From: Streptomyces armeniacus
Lineage (GTDB): Bacteria; Actinomycetota; Actinomycetes; Streptomycetales; Streptomycetaceae
Length of the DNA stretch: 64,000 nucleotides
NCBI RefSeq assembly: GCF_003355155.1
Contig: NZ_CP031320.1
Coordinates: 3,959,367-4,023,366 of the forward strand
Direction of reading: 5' to 3'
The notes under the pieces are model-generated. The model worked only from the letters and a program-made list of their open reading frames with translations. It was not told the origin of the DNA and searched no databases. Positions 15,062 to 23,801 of this stretch are shown piece after piece; positions within the stretch are counted from its first letter, which is position 1; every line of letters starts with the position of its first letter. Both the position numbers and the translations under genes were made by a program.

Positions 15062-16411
15062 GTGAAGCAACCCGAGGAGCACGTTTTCGCGCGCCGTACG
15101 GTGCTCGCCGGTACGGCGGCGGCCGGTGCGGGAGCCGTATGGGGCACGGCGGGTACGGCGGCCGCCGAGGAGGCGCCCGCACACAGCACGGTCGTGCAGA
15201 CGGCGGTGGACGCCGAGGCGGCACGCCTGGAGCGGACGCTGATCGCGCTGCGCCGGGACATCCACCGGCACCCGGAGGCGCCGGGCCACGAGTGCCGTAC
15301 GGCCCGGCTGGTCGCCCGCGAACTGCGCGCGGCCGGACTGTCCGTGACCACAGGTGTGGGCGGCCACGGCGTCATCGGCGTCCTGCGGGGCGCGCGTCCG
15401 GGCCGTACGGTCGCGTACCGGGCGGACATGGACGCGGTGCCGCCCGGCGACATCGTCGGCGGCGGCCCGGCGCCCGCCCACGTCTGCGGGCATGACGTCC
15501 ACACCACGGTGGGCGTCGGCGTCGCACGCGTACTCGCGCGGCTGCGGCGGCACCTCGGCGGAACGGTGGTGTTCTTCTTCCAGCCCGCCGAGGAGACCCT
15601 GGCCGGTGCCCGCGCCATGCTCGCGACGGGCGTGCTCGAACGCGCCGGCGTTCAGGAGATCCACGCGCTGCACTGCGGACCGTTTCCGGTCGGGCAGTTC
15701 GCCGTGACCCCCGGCTACGGGCTGCCGGGCCAGGACCGTGCGGAAGTGCCCCTCGCGGGCGCGGACGCGCCCGCCGCCGCACGGCGGCTGGCCGCCGAAC
15801 TCGGCGCGCTCGCCACGGTCACACCCCCGCAGACACCCGCCGACCTGGAACGGATGGTCACCGACGTCCAGACCCCCGACGGGCCGCTGGCCCGCTTCGT
15901 CGCCCTCCGCGCCCGCGCGGAGGGCGCCAAGGTGAGCGTGGTGTACCGCTGCTGGCCCGAGGAGCGCTACACGGAGGTGCGCGAGGACATCCGCCGGCTG
16001 GCCAAGCGGTACGACGGGCCGCACGACGGGCCGTACGACGGTGCGCGCGCCAAGCCGTACGCCGGGCCGCACGCCGGTGCGCGCGCCCGGGTGAGCTTCC
16101 CCGCCGACCCGTTCCCGGCCCTGGTCTGCCCGGAAGAGGACGCCGGCGCGCTCGCCCGCCGGCTGCGCGGCACGCTCGGCCGGGACGCGGTGACCCGGCT
16201 GCACGCCGCCTTCCCCTTCAACGGCGAGGACTTCGCCCTCTTCCTGGACCGTGTCCCCGGCACGTACACCTTCCTCGGCGTCCGCACCTCCGGCGCACCC
16301 GTCACCACGAGCTATCCGCACTACCCCGACTTCGCCCCGGACGAGCGCGCCATCGGCCTCGGCGTACGCGGCATGGCCGGCTGGCTCGCACAGCGGACGC
16401 ACGCGACGTAG
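15062..16411 (+). CDS. Tat-exported M20-family amidohydrolase
   Basis: 449 residues. The N-terminus FARRTVLAGTAAAGAGAVWG is a twin-arginine signal with an alanine-rich cleavage region (TAAAEEA), so the enzyme acts outside the membrane. The M20 metal ligands are visible in RADMDAVP, HVCGHDVHTT and the QPAEET glutamate; the last histidine is near the C-terminus (SYPHYPDFAPDE). Such enzymes hydrolyse N-acyl amino acids or hippurate-like amides. An insertion of degenerate repeats (YDGPHDGPYDGARAKPYAG) lies around residue 320. The GTG at 15062 with GGGGGA just upstream is the only start that keeps the Tat signal at the N-terminus. It is divergent from the kinase. Confidence 0.88.
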   Translation: MKQPEEHVFARRTVLAGTAAAGAGAVWGTAGTAAAEEAPAHSTVVQTAVDAEAARLERTLIALRRDIHRHPEAPGHECRTARLVARELRAAGLSVTTGVGGHGVIGVLRGARPGRTVAYRADMDAVPPGDIVGGGPAPAHVCGHDVHTTVGVGVARVLARLRRHLGGTVVFFFQPAEETLAGARAMLATGVLERAGVQEIHALHCGPFPVGQFAVTPGYGLPGQDRAEVPLAGADAPAAARRLAAELGALATVTPPQTPADLERMVTDVQTPDGPLARFVALRARAEGAKVSVVYRCWPEERYTEVREDIRRLAKRYDGPHDGPYDGARAKPYAGPHAGARARVSFPADPFPALVCPEEDAGALARRLRGTLGRDAVTRLHAAFPFNGEDFALFLDRVPGTYTFLGVRTSGAPVTTSYPHYPDFAPDERAIGLGVRGMAGWLAQRTHAT

Positions 16412-16859
16412 GACCGTGGCGACCGGTGCCGGGGTGCGGACGAATCACGGCCGGGATGGTTCACCGGAAGGGGATGTGGCCTTCGTCACACTCCACTGCT
16501 TCCCATCCCCTGAGCTAGTGCAGCTACCAGCAGCGCAGACGCGGAAACGGCGCCCTGCTGACCTAGTACAGATCGCCCGTTCGTTCCGTGGCCAGAGCTG
16601 CCGTCGGCGTCACCACGTCGAGTACGTTCGGGCCCCGCGTCGCCGGTGGCGGCGGAGAACCGGAACCGAGGGGGGACTCGGGGCGCAGCCCCGAGAGCCG
16701 AGGACCCGGGGCGGGGAGGAGCGCGCTGCGGCGCCGCCCGCGAAGAGGTGCGGCGCGGCAGCGCGCGGGTTCCGGTCGCCCCCGACCGCCGAGGGGGGCG
16801 GGTCGGGGGCGGACCGGGGCCGGCCGCCGGACGGCGGGGTGCCGTACGGCCGTGCGCGG
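16412..16859. other. 448-bp gene-free spacer
   Basis: I find no gene here. The sequence between the convergent amidohydrolase and VOC genes has an ordinary first 200 bases and then a very GC-rich, G-skewed stretch from about 16660. That stretch contains a short hairpin (CTCGGGGC/GCCCCGAG, 16677-16696). Candidate reading frames lack Streptomyces codon bias and ribosome-binding sites. Confidence 0.5.
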
Positions 16860-17276
16860 TCAGCCCTGGGGTTCGCTGATGTTGACCATCCAGGTGATGC
16901 CGAACCGGTCCGTGCACATGCCGAACACGTCACCCCACATCTGCTTCTCCAGCGGCACGGACTCCGAGCCGCCGGCGGACAGCTTCTGCCAGTACCCGCG
17001 GAGTTCGGCGTCGTCGTCGCCGCTGAGGCTCACCGAGAAGTTGTTGCCCGGAGTGTGCTCCATGCCGGGCGGGGTGTCCGCGCCCATGAGCGTGAAGCCG
17101 CTCGGGGTCTCCAGCATGCCGTGCATGATCTTGTCGGCGTCCGGCTGGCCCTCCTGGCCGCCGAGGTCGCCGTACGTGTTGAGGTCCAGTTCGCCGCCGA
17201 ACACCTCCTGGTAGAACTCCAGCGCCTGGCGGGCGTCGCCGTCGAAGCTGAGGTACGGGTTGAGACGCGAAGCCAT
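16860..17276 (-). CDS. VOC-superfamily protein, PhnB-like
   Basis: 138 residues. It begins SRLNPYLSFDGDARQALEFYQEVFGGEL and ends DRFGITWMVNISEPQG, the pattern of PhnB/3-demethylubiquinone-methyltransferase-like glyoxalase-fold proteins. These paired beta-alpha-beta-beta-beta modules often bind small ligands; PhnB itself has no assigned enzyme activity. AAAGGAGG 5 nt before the ATG gives an unusually strong ribosome-binding site. Monocistronic; about 90 bp after the end of the upstream alpha/beta hydrolase. Confidence 0.9.
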   Translation of the reverse strand: MASRLNPYLSFDGDARQALEFYQEVFGGELDLNTYGDLGGQEGQPDADKIMHGMLETPSGFTLMGADTPPGMEHTPGNNFSVSLSGDDDAELRGYWQKLSAGGSESVPLEKQMWGDVFGMCTDRFGITWMVNISEPQG

Positions 17277-17369
17277 GAAACCCTCCTTTAACGGAGAAAA
17301 ACGGTCAGATATGCGCAGAGTAGTGCGAAGCGGTTGCAGGGGTGCGGCGGGCAGCGCCGCCCTTCGGAA

Positions 17370-18239
17370 TCAGCCGGTCTCGTCCAGCACTTCGCGCAGC
17401 TTGCGTGCGAAGGCCTCCGGCTGCCCCGCGTAACCGAACTCGCCGCCGAGGAAGCCGCCGTGGTGGCTCGGGAACACCGTCGCCCGCTGCCCGAGCAGCT
17501 CCGCCGCAGCCACGGCCGTACGCCCCGTGAGGGCCTCCCCGGTCTCCTCGCCCACGGCGATCACGATCCGCGTAGGCGCCGCGCGGAGCGCGCCGGTGTC
17601 GGGCTGGTGGCCGCTGACGGTCCACGACCGGTCGGAGAGCAGCGGATCGTCACGCGACCCGTCGTCCTCGGCCGGCAGCCCGTACGCGGCGGGCTCCGGC
17701 GCGGGCCGGGCGAAGTAGTCGTCCGTGAACTCGCCCTGCCACGACGTCATCGCGATGAACGCCGCCATCCCGGCACCCGCGCCCCCGCCCTCGTACGCCT
17801 CCCGTACGGCGGCCCTGGCGCGCTCCGCCGCCTTCGCGTCGGGAAGCAGGGTGATGAGCGGCGGCTCGTGCGCCACCAGCGTGCTCACGTCACCGGGATA
17901 CGCCGGCACGAGGGCGAGCGCGGTCACCGCGCCACCGCTGCTCGCGAACATCTCGACGGGACCCGCGCCGACCGCCTCGATGACGGCGTGCACGTCGGCC
18001 GCCTGCACCTCGGGCGAGTGGTCGACCCGACCGTCCTTGCGGGTGCTGCGCCCGAGGCCCCGCGGGTCGTACGTGATCACGGTCCGCTCGGTGAAGTGCG
18101 CAGCCAGCGCGCCGAAACCGCTGGCATCCATGGGCTGGCCGATCATGACCAGCGGCGGACGCCCGCCGGCGGTGGGCAGCGGGCCGCGGACGTCGTAGAC
18201 GAGATCGGCTTCGGGGGTCGTAAGGGTGTGCGTAGTCAT
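17370..18239 (-). CDS. Alpha/beta-fold hydrolase
   Basis: 289 residues. The strand before the cap reads PPLVMIGQPMDASGF (HG-type oxyanion motif), the nucleophile elbow is FASSGGAVTALAL (Ser in the S-x-S-G-G variant of GxSxG), and the terminal histidine is SHHGGFLGG. This is a generic epoxide-hydrolase/esterase-like member; substrate unknown. It is divergent from the cupin-like hypothetical gene. The central lid carries the Gly/Ala run EGGGAGAGMAAF. Confidence 0.87.
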   Translation of the reverse strand: MTTHTLTTPEADLVYDVRGPLPTAGGRPPLVMIGQPMDASGFGALAAHFTERTVITYDPRGLGRSTRKDGRVDHSPEVQAADVHAVIEAVGAGPVEMFASSGGAVTALALVPAYPGDVSTLVAHEPPLITLLPDAKAAERARAAVREAYEGGGAGAGMAAFIAMTSWQGEFTDDYFARPAPEPAAYGLPAEDDGSRDDPLLSDRSWTVSGHQPDTGALRAAPTRIVIAVGEETGEALTGRTAVAAAELLGQRATVFPSHHGGFLGGEFGYAGQPEAFARKLREVLDETG

Positions 18240-18477
18240 GACCGGACAGACGGCCGCCGCACCGGGAACTCATCGCACCCGCGCCTGCCACGGGGCCTCC
18301 GCATGGCGCGGTCCCCGGTCGGCAGCGGGCTGCCGACGCGCCGGTTGGGTCTGCTCCGGGGCCCCGCGGGCGCGGGCTCGGGGCCCCGGAGGCCCGGCCG
18401 TACGGGGGCCGCCGGTCCGTAGACTTGCCGCGGCGCCGGTGCCGCCACCGCACCGCATCCGGAAGGACCCGAGTCGC

Positions 18478-19212
18478 GTGCCCGAGCCACGTATGAAGCG
18501 CAATGCCGATTCCGCCGACGAAGTGCACGACGTGGCCGACTTCACCGACACGGCCCGCAATGCGGTGACGCCCGTGCTGCAACTCCCCGGGAACGCCGCC
18601 CTGACCGTCGTCGAAGCCTTCGCGGCCATCGTCCGCAATGCCAAGCGGAATCCCTCGGCGACCACCCGGGACAGCGACGGAATCACGCGGTCCCAGACCT
18701 TCGAGGAAGGCGACGTCTACATGCTGGAGACCCCCTTCGAGGGGTTCTTCGCGGACCGCTACCTGATGGATTTCCACGATGTCGCGGAACGGGACGTCTG
18801 CTCCCGCATGCACCTCCACACCGGCCTCCGCTTCGTACGCATGATGACCGGCCCGGACACCCGTATACGGGTCGGCAGCCTCGCGCCCTTCGAGGTGACG
18901 CACGTCGAGGGCGTCACTCCGTTCCGGCCCCGCACCTTCGAGGACGTGCTGCCCGACACCCCGGCGGACGTCGTACGTACGCGGTACAACCTGATCGTGC
19001 CGCCCTGCTCCTTCGTGGACATGCAGATTCCGCGCGGAGTGAGCCACCAGTTCAACGCGATAGGCCCGCACGCGGTGATCGACTCCGTCCATCCGGAAGA
19101 GTCCGTCGAGACGTTCCGGGAGGGAATGGCGGGCTACCGGATGACGGCGCAAACGGTCTTCCTCTCCGAAGAACTCCCCGCCGCCCACACCTGCGCGAAC
19201 CTCAACGCCTGA
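18478..19212 (+). CDS. Conserved hypothetical protein, possibly cupin-like
   Basis: 244 residues, no family I can name. The middle has histidine and beta-rich features that resemble a cupin barrel (CSRMHLHTGLRFVRMMTGPD, then IPRGVSHQFNAIGPHAVIDS), so a metal-dependent or sugar-binding jelly roll is possible. The GTG at 18478 follows GGAAGG by 11 nt; ATG 18493 is an alternative. A -10-like TAGACT at 18420-18425 marks a likely promoter. No operon partner. The protein has a normal charged N-terminus and no signal peptide. Confidence 0.75.
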   Translation: MPEPRMKRNADSADEVHDVADFTDTARNAVTPVLQLPGNAALTVVEAFAAIVRNAKRNPSATTRDSDGITRSQTFEEGDVYMLETPFEGFFADRYLMDFHDVAERDVCSRMHLHTGLRFVRMMTGPDTRIRVGSLAPFEVTHVEGVTPFRPRTFEDVLPDTPADVVRTRYNLIVPPCSFVDMQIPRGVSHQFNAIGPHAVIDSVHPEESVETFREGMAGYRMTAQTVFLSEELPAAHTCANLNA

Positions 19213-19285
19213 CCCACCCGGGAGCCGCGCCTGGGCCTGGGCCGGCCTCGGCCGTGGAGACCACGTGCCGATCCGGTCGCGGCTC

Positions 19286-19747
19286 TCAAGGTTCGCTCAG
19301 CAGCCGGTCCAGCAGCATGTCGAGGTCAAAGAAGCGGAACTCCTGGCCCGGCGGTACGAGTTGACAGGTGCGCTCCAGCCACGCGGTCAGCGGCGCCGCG
19401 TCCGCCGTGAACAGGGCGTCGCCGTGCTCGGATACCAGGCGCAGGCTGACCAGGGCCCTGTCCGGAACCGGCCACACACGCACGTCCCCGCGGCCGGTCG
19501 GGCGGGCCAGCCCTGCCGTCAGCAGGTCACGGGCGAAAATCCAACGCACCGGCCGGGCGGTGTCCAGGTAGAAGTCGAGACGCACGGCGTAGGGATCCGC
19601 GGCGCAGTAGTGGAAGCGTGCCTGTAACGGCACCGCCCACCCTGCCGACAGGATCAAGGAGAGTTCCCAACTGGCCGTCACGCTGGTGACTCCGGGACGC
19701 TCCGGCTCTTTTACCGCGAAGTCCTCGCGGTCGTCATGGCTGTCCAT
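19286..19747 (-). CDS. SsgA-like sporulation/cell-division regulator (SALP)
   Basis: 153 residues. The fold-defining SALP stretch is clear: SAGWAVPLQARFHYCAADPY, VRLDFYLDTARPVRWIFARD, LARPTGRGDVRVWPV and the C-terminal TAWLERTCQLVPPGQE. SALPs are found only in morphologically complex actinomycetes and steer septum placement and spore-wall assembly; individual roles differ, and I cannot say which SsgA-G type this is. The ATG at 19747 with GAGG 8 nt upstream is chosen over longer in-frame starts. It lies just downstream of three co-directional ANTAR regulators. Confidence 0.9.
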   Translation of the reverse strand: MDSHDDREDFAVKEPERPGVTSVTASWELSLILSAGWAVPLQARFHYCAADPYAVRLDFYLDTARPVRWIFARDLLTAGLARPTGRGDVRVWPVPDRALVSLRLVSEHGDALFTADAAPLTAWLERTCQLVPPGQEFRFFDLDMLLDRLLSEP

Positions 19748-20079
19748 TTCCGCAACCTCACGTGATCCCGCCCCACGCGGCTTTCCCCGTTCACCGCGGG
19801 CTGGGATGACCAGACGCGGCGTACGGGAGTTTGCGGGTGCTGGGGGCGAACGCACACTGACAGAGGGGTGCACCGCCGGAGTTGCACGAAGTGGGATTCC
19901 AGCCGGGTGTCCCCGGCCGTCCTCCTGAACCGCGAGCCAACCACCGGAGCGACGCAGCGGCACCTGAGTCAATGGGCGCTTCTTCGGGCAGGACGCCGCC
20001 GGGGTCTGGAGCGACAGGTAACCCAGACTAACCACCGTGGCCTGCCTGGACCAGGCCAGGGTCACGGATCTGCCGCGGG
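19748..20079. other. 332-bp spacer between SsgA-like gene and ANTAR gene
   Basis: It holds no gene I can support. It should contain the promoter of the SsgA-like gene and, at its right edge, a candidate terminator (20038-20058) for the ANTAR operon. Confidence 0.5.
20038..20058 (-). terminator. Candidate hairpin terminator after the ANTAR gene
   Basis: A 7-bp perfect stem TGGCCTG/CAGGCCA with a 7-nt loop begins 22 bases past the stop of the leftward ANTAR gene. No U-run follows. Modest evidence. Confidence 0.4.
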
Positions 20080-20439
20080 TCAAGCCAGCGCTCGTCGGCA
20101 CGCCTTCTGTATCTCCGGTGGCGAGGGCTCTCCGGCGGCAGATGCGACGAGCGCGGCTGAGACGTCGCGCAGCTTGACGTTGCTGCGCTGGGAGATCTCC
20201 ACCAGCAGGTCCCAGGCCGCCTCACTCGAGCATGGCGCGAGCGCCATCAGCATGCCGCGAGCCTGATCTATCACTGCGCGGCTGTCCATGGCCTCACGCA
20301 ACTGCGTGATCTCGGCACGCAGGGCGCCGACTTCTCCGACGGCACTCCGGGAATCGCCGATCGGAATGGCCGCAGCCTCCGGTACGGGCGGTACGGCCGG
20401 GGTTCGCTGCTGGGTGGCGCTGGATGTGCTGCTGGCCAT
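20080..20439 (-). CDS. Small ANTAR-domain protein
   Basis: About 119 residues. After a Ser/Thr/Pro linker the C-terminal half is an ANTAR domain: a coiled-coil lead (VGALRAEITQLREAMDSRAV) into IDQARGMLMALAPCSSEAAW and the final helix RDVSAALVASA. ANTAR domains bind dual-hexaloop RNA and act as antiterminators. There is no receiver or GAF domain, so sensing must come from a partner. The ATG at 20439 is preferred over a longer frame from 20532 whose extra residues look non-coding; the ribosome-binding site is weak. Distal member of three ANTAR genes in a row. Confidence 0.85.
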   Translation of the reverse strand: MASSTSSATQQRTPAVPPVPEAAAIPIGDSRSAVGEVGALRAEITQLREAMDSRAVIDQARGMLMALAPCSSEAAWDLLVEISQRSNVKLRDVSAALVASAAGEPSPPEIQKACRRALA

Positions 20440-20612
20440 GCTGCCCACTCTCGTGACGGACCAGTTCCCTCGCCCGACACGACCGCGTGAGGCGGCGTAC
20501 AGGCGCTCGACCGGGGTCTGGGGCCGCAGCACTCACTGTAGGACCGCCGTCGGCCCGTGGCCAGGCTGGGCTGCCCGCGGATTCGCGTCTTCCCGTGCCG
20601 AGTACCGGCACC

Positions 20613-21347
20613 TCAGCGGGCAGCCTCATCGGGCTCGACGTGAAGCTCCTCGGAGCCGTCCAGAACGGCCCTGGCGAGATCGGAAAGCTGCCGGTTACGT
20701 GCGCGAGCCTCCCTGCGGAGCATGCCGAAGGCTTCGTCCACCTCCAGGCCCAGCCGTTCCGACAGGACTCCCTTGGCCTGCTCGATCAGAATCCGGCTGT
20801 TCAGAGCGGTCTGCAACTGCTCGGTGACGCCGTCGCGGTGCTGGATGGCGCGCTGCTGCAGCAGCCCGATGGTGGCCACGTCGGCCAGAGCCTGACCGAT
20901 GCGCTGTTTCTCCTCACCCAGAACGGCAGGCTCGGTGCCGAAGAGGTTCAGCGCGCCGATGACCTCGCTGCGCAGGCGCATCGGCAGGGCATGCACGGAG
21001 GCGAAGCCGACTTCGCGCGCGGCGGCGGTGAAGTGCGGCCACCGGCCGGCGCCGGGCAGGTCCGCCACCAACGTGGGTTCACCGCTGCGGAAGCAGTCGA
21101 TGCAAGGCCCCTCCTCCGTCTGCAGCTGGAACAGTTCCAGCAGGCGGGTCCTCTCCGTGGACGCGGCGATCACCTGCAACCTTTCCCGCTCATCGGTCAG
21201 CATGAGCCCGGCAGCGCTTACCCCCAGCAGCTCCACACACCTCTCGGTCAAGCCGTACAGAAAGTCGATGACATCGAAGTCGTCGACAAGGGTGTCCGCC
21301 ATCTCCACGAACACTTCGGTCAGCCGCGCCTGTGTCATCTCATCCAC
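20613..21347 (-). CDS. GAF-ANTAR regulator
   Basis: 244 residues. GAF domain about 20-165 (LYGLTERCVELLGVSAAGLM, EEGPCIDCFRSGEP, FASVHALPMRLRSEVIGALN), then ANTAR about 175-230 (LQTALNSRILIEQAKGVLSE, LEVDEAFGMLRREARARN). It is thought to couple ligand or redox sensing by the GAF to RNA antitermination. The GPCxxC motif in the GAF is common in this actinobacterial subfamily. Independent ribosome-binding context; spacing to the next ANTAR gene is about 170 bp, so the cluster may have several promoters. Confidence 0.92.
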   Translation of the reverse strand: MDEMTQARLTEVFVEMADTLVDDFDVIDFLYGLTERCVELLGVSAAGLMLTDERERLQVIAASTERTRLLELFQLQTEEGPCIDCFRSGEPTLVADLPGAGRWPHFTAAAREVGFASVHALPMRLRSEVIGALNLFGTEPAVLGEEKQRIGQALADVATIGLLQQRAIQHRDGVTEQLQTALNSRILIEQAKGVLSERLGLEVDEAFGMLRREARARNRQLSDLARAVLDGSEELHVEPDEAAR

Positions 21348-21431
21348 CCGCGTTCATCCGGTACTTCCGCAGTGTCGCACCATGTGAGAGCCGTCGCGTG
21401 AGCTCCGTGCCGAGAAGGGGCCGGTGCCGCA

Positions 21432-22160
21432 CTACGGAGGCTCGCTTCCGTCGAAGCGCAGCCGCCGGGCCACCACGTCCCGGGCGACCTCGTTCAGCCG
21501 CCGATCCTGCGAGAAGGCGTATGCCCGCAGTCTCACCAGTGCCACCGCGGCGGTCACACCCAGCTGTACGGTCATCATCCCCGTGGCCTGGTGGATCTCG
21601 GGATACCGCGGGCCGAACTCCTCGGACCAGCGGCCATCCGCCGGCTGGGCTCCCCGGCCCCTGTCAAGCAGCAGAGCCAGGACCGTGTCCGCCAGCACCA
21701 GCGCGTCGGCCAGCTGATCGCGGCTGAGCGGGCCGGGCTCGGCACGGTAGAGCGTCATGAGGCCGACACTGACTCCGCCGACCCGCAGGGGTAAGGCGAA
21801 CACCGCACGTACGCCGACCGTCACCGCCGCGGGAGCGAAGACCGGCCAGCGGGTCTCACACTCCTCGGCGGCGAGATCCGTTACCAGGGCGGGGCTGTGG
21901 AAGGAGGCATCGGGGCCTTCGCCAAGGGTCAGCGTCAGCTCGGCCATGTCCAGGGCGAGTTGAGCGCTGGCATAGACGGTTTCGCGCTGTCCGGCATCGA
22001 GCTCGATGTTGAGGGCGGCCGCATCGACTCCGGCGGCGGTGATCGTCGCGGCGCAGAGGTGCGCGGCGGTGATCGGCTCGCCCTTCGCGTGCTCGGCGAT
22101 CATGTTCCACAGCCGGATTCTGCGATCTTCGTCCACGTGCCGCTCCGTCCAGATGGCCAT
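21432..22160 (-). CDS. GAF-ANTAR regulator, second copy
   Basis: 242 residues from the ATG at 22160, which has AGGA about 6 nt upstream; a longer reading from 22244 adds residues without support. GAF region about 25-160 (VFALPLRVGGVSVGLMTLYR) and a C-terminal ANTAR-like three-helix unit (IHQATGMMTVQLGVTAAVAL, AYAFSQDRRLNEVARDVV). The GAF lacks the GPCxxC of its neighbour, and the sequences are only distantly related, so this is not a recent duplicate. First gene of the leftward ANTAR cluster. Confidence 0.88.
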   Translation of the reverse strand: MAIWTERHVDEDRRIRLWNMIAEHAKGEPITAAHLCAATITAAGVDAAALNIELDAGQRETVYASAQLALDMAELTLTLGEGPDASFHSPALVTDLAAEECETRWPVFAPAAVTVGVRAVFALPLRVGGVSVGLMTLYRAEPGPLSRDQLADALVLADTVLALLLDRGRGAQPADGRWSEEFGPRYPEIHQATGMMTVQLGVTAAVALVRLRAYAFSQDRRLNEVARDVVARRLRFDGSEPP

Positions 22161-22439
22161 GCGGATCCTGGCCACGTGTGGTCGATCGCGAGTGCCACGC
22201 AGCCATCCTTGGTCAACGGCCGCGGCTGCTGTGGTAAACGCCACATAACCCTACGCCGGGCCGATGCCCGCTGAGGCCACGAGACGAGTCGGCGTCGAAG
22301 CCGGTGATGTTCCAGGTCTGGACCTCCGAGCAGCGTCCGCCACGCCGTGCCCGGCCCGCCCGCTCGGCGTCAGCGGGTCCGGCCGAGCCCAGAGCCCGGC
22401 CGCCGCAGTTCCGGCCCGCTTGCTTCGCGTGGCGCTGGG
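22161..22439. other. 279-bp spacer without a clear gene
   Basis: A minus-strand frame across 22213-22443 overlaps the end of the upstream membrane-protein gene by 4 bases, but its codon use and composition do not look coding. I call nothing here. Confidence 0.4.
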
Positions 22440-23030
22440 TCAACGCCCACGGAGCGTGGCCGCGGTCGTCGGGGGCCCGTGGACGGCTTGGTCCGAGTCG
22501 GCCGAATGCTCGGTGACCAGTGCCTCGAAGAGGCCGTGGGCTTCGAGCACGGCCTCCCGCATTTCCTCGGTGCTTCTCTGGCCGCGTACTGCGGCGTGCA
22601 TGCCGCGGTAGCCGTGGACACGGTGGGGGTGATGGACGGAGAGCGCGGCCATCCGCTCCTCGAACTGCTCACCGCCGGGGAAGCCCCGGGCCTCGGAGAG
22701 GTGCGCCAGGAGCGCGTCGGCCTCGGTGACGGCCTTGCGCGGTGACGCGACGAACTGCCTTTGGATGTCGGCCCATCGAGCCACGTAGAGTTCGCGGGCC
22801 CCGGATGAGAGCGGCGCCTCCTTGAGGGAGCCGTGCCGCTTCACGCGATTGCCGAGCTCCCGCTCGGCGCCCCGCACATCGCCGTTGTGGCGGGCGACGG
22901 CGCGTTCGTACTCGGGTCCGAAGCGGCGCTTGAGACCGCGTTCGCCGCCGCCCCGGGCTCGTTCACGTGGGACGTAGAAGAGGGCGGCTGTCGCAGCCAC
23001 GAGCACGGCGATGATCACGAAGATGGCCAT
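22440..23030 (-). CDS. Conserved single-span membrane protein
   Basis: 196 residues. The N-terminal helix AIFVIIAVLVAATAALFYV anchors the protein, followed by a basic, helical cytosolic domain (LKRRFGPEYERAVARHNGDV, AERELGNRVKRHG, ARWADIQRQFVASPRKAVTEAD, EERMAALSVHHPHRVHGYR). The organisation recurs in Streptomyces hypothetical proteins, but I know no function. No cysteines or catalytic motif stand out. Upstream, on the same strand, lies the 56-residue mini membrane protein. Confidence 0.8.
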   Translation of the reverse strand: MAIFVIIAVLVAATAALFYVPRERARGGGERGLKRRFGPEYERAVARHNGDVRGAERELGNRVKRHGSLKEAPLSSGARELYVARWADIQRQFVASPRKAVTEADALLAHLSEARGFPGGEQFEERMAALSVHHPHRVHGYRGMHAAVRGQRSTEEMREAVLEAHGLFEALVTEHSADSDQAVHGPPTTAATLRGR

Positions 23031-23295
23031 TGCTGCCTTCCCGGGCCCTTGAGCCGCTGATCGTTATGGTTCATGTCCCTCAATCCCTGTCAGCCCACTC
23101 ATCGTTGGGCCGGCCGGCTGGTGCCCACGCGGCGTGAGCACCAACCGGGGCGTTTTCATCTGTTGCCGGCGGCTGAAGGTGGTTTTGGCCTTGCCGCCGA
23201 ACTGCTTGAGATCACCGGAGACGCGGCCGGGTCCTGTCGAAGCGTTGCGTCATACGGCTTCCTGAAGCCGGGGCCGGGAGGGGCGCCGGGGTGGA

Positions 23296-23466
23296 TTACC
23301 GGCGACGGCGGCCGGACCGGCGCCCGCCACCGCCGCGCCCGCGCCTCATGAAGCCGACGAGCCAGACGACCAGAAGGGCAACCGCGACGTACCACAGCAT
23401 CTGCATGCCGAAGCCGAACCCGAAGACCACCAGGATCAGCAGAAGGAGAAGAATCCACATGAGCAT
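23296..23466 (-). CDS. 56-residue hydrophobic mini-protein with basic tail
   Basis: A short gene read directly from the minus strand. The first 40 residues are two hydrophobic helices (MLMWILLLLLILVVFGFGFG, then MLWYVAVALLVVWLVGFM), followed by a 16-residue Arg/Gly tail ending SGRRRR. GGAGG 7 nt before the first ATG (23466) supports translation. Similar tiny 'hydrophobic proteins' occur in many Streptomyces; the function is not known to me. The sequence of the basic tail fits the positive-inside rule, with the C-terminus in the cytosol. Confidence 0.75.
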   Translation of the reverse strand: MLMWILLLLLILVVFGFGFGMQMLWYVAVALLVVWLVGFMRRGRGGGGRRSGRRRR

Positions 23467-23801
23467 CGCCGGGCCTCCAGATCGCGGGGATCTTCTGTGC
23501 TCCGCGGGGTCCGGGCGAAACGGGAAGGTGGAATGTCCGCCCGAACGATCCGGAGCGGTATGGTCCTACGCCGTGCCGCCAGTTAACGCCTGGCGACTTC
23601 GCCTGTCAACGGCCCTTGAGGGCCGAAGGATTGCAGCGTGCGGCCGGAGCTCCCGGAAGCTGGTCGCTGCCACATGACCTGACTGGATGTCAAGTAGTCG
23701 TCAGTGCATGGCAGTACGCATCGGCGCCGGAAGGACTACGCTGGCAGGTGATGCCCCAGCCCCCGGCAGCGATGTCTGTTCCGCTCGCGGGGAGGCCCGC
23801 C
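23467..23801. other. 335-bp spacer between two divergent mini membrane-protein genes
   Basis: No gene or strong repeat seen. It must hold the promoters of both small genes; I cannot place them confidently. Confidence 0.4.

Noticed and set aside
16412..16859. Hidden gene in the spacer between the M20 and VOC genes
   Set aside because: All frames lack a start with ribosome-binding site and the right half is simple G-rich sequence.
22213..22443. 76-codon minus-strand frame after the membrane-protein gene
   Set aside because: Composition and codon use do not look coding; the 4-base overlap with the upstream gene is likely chance.
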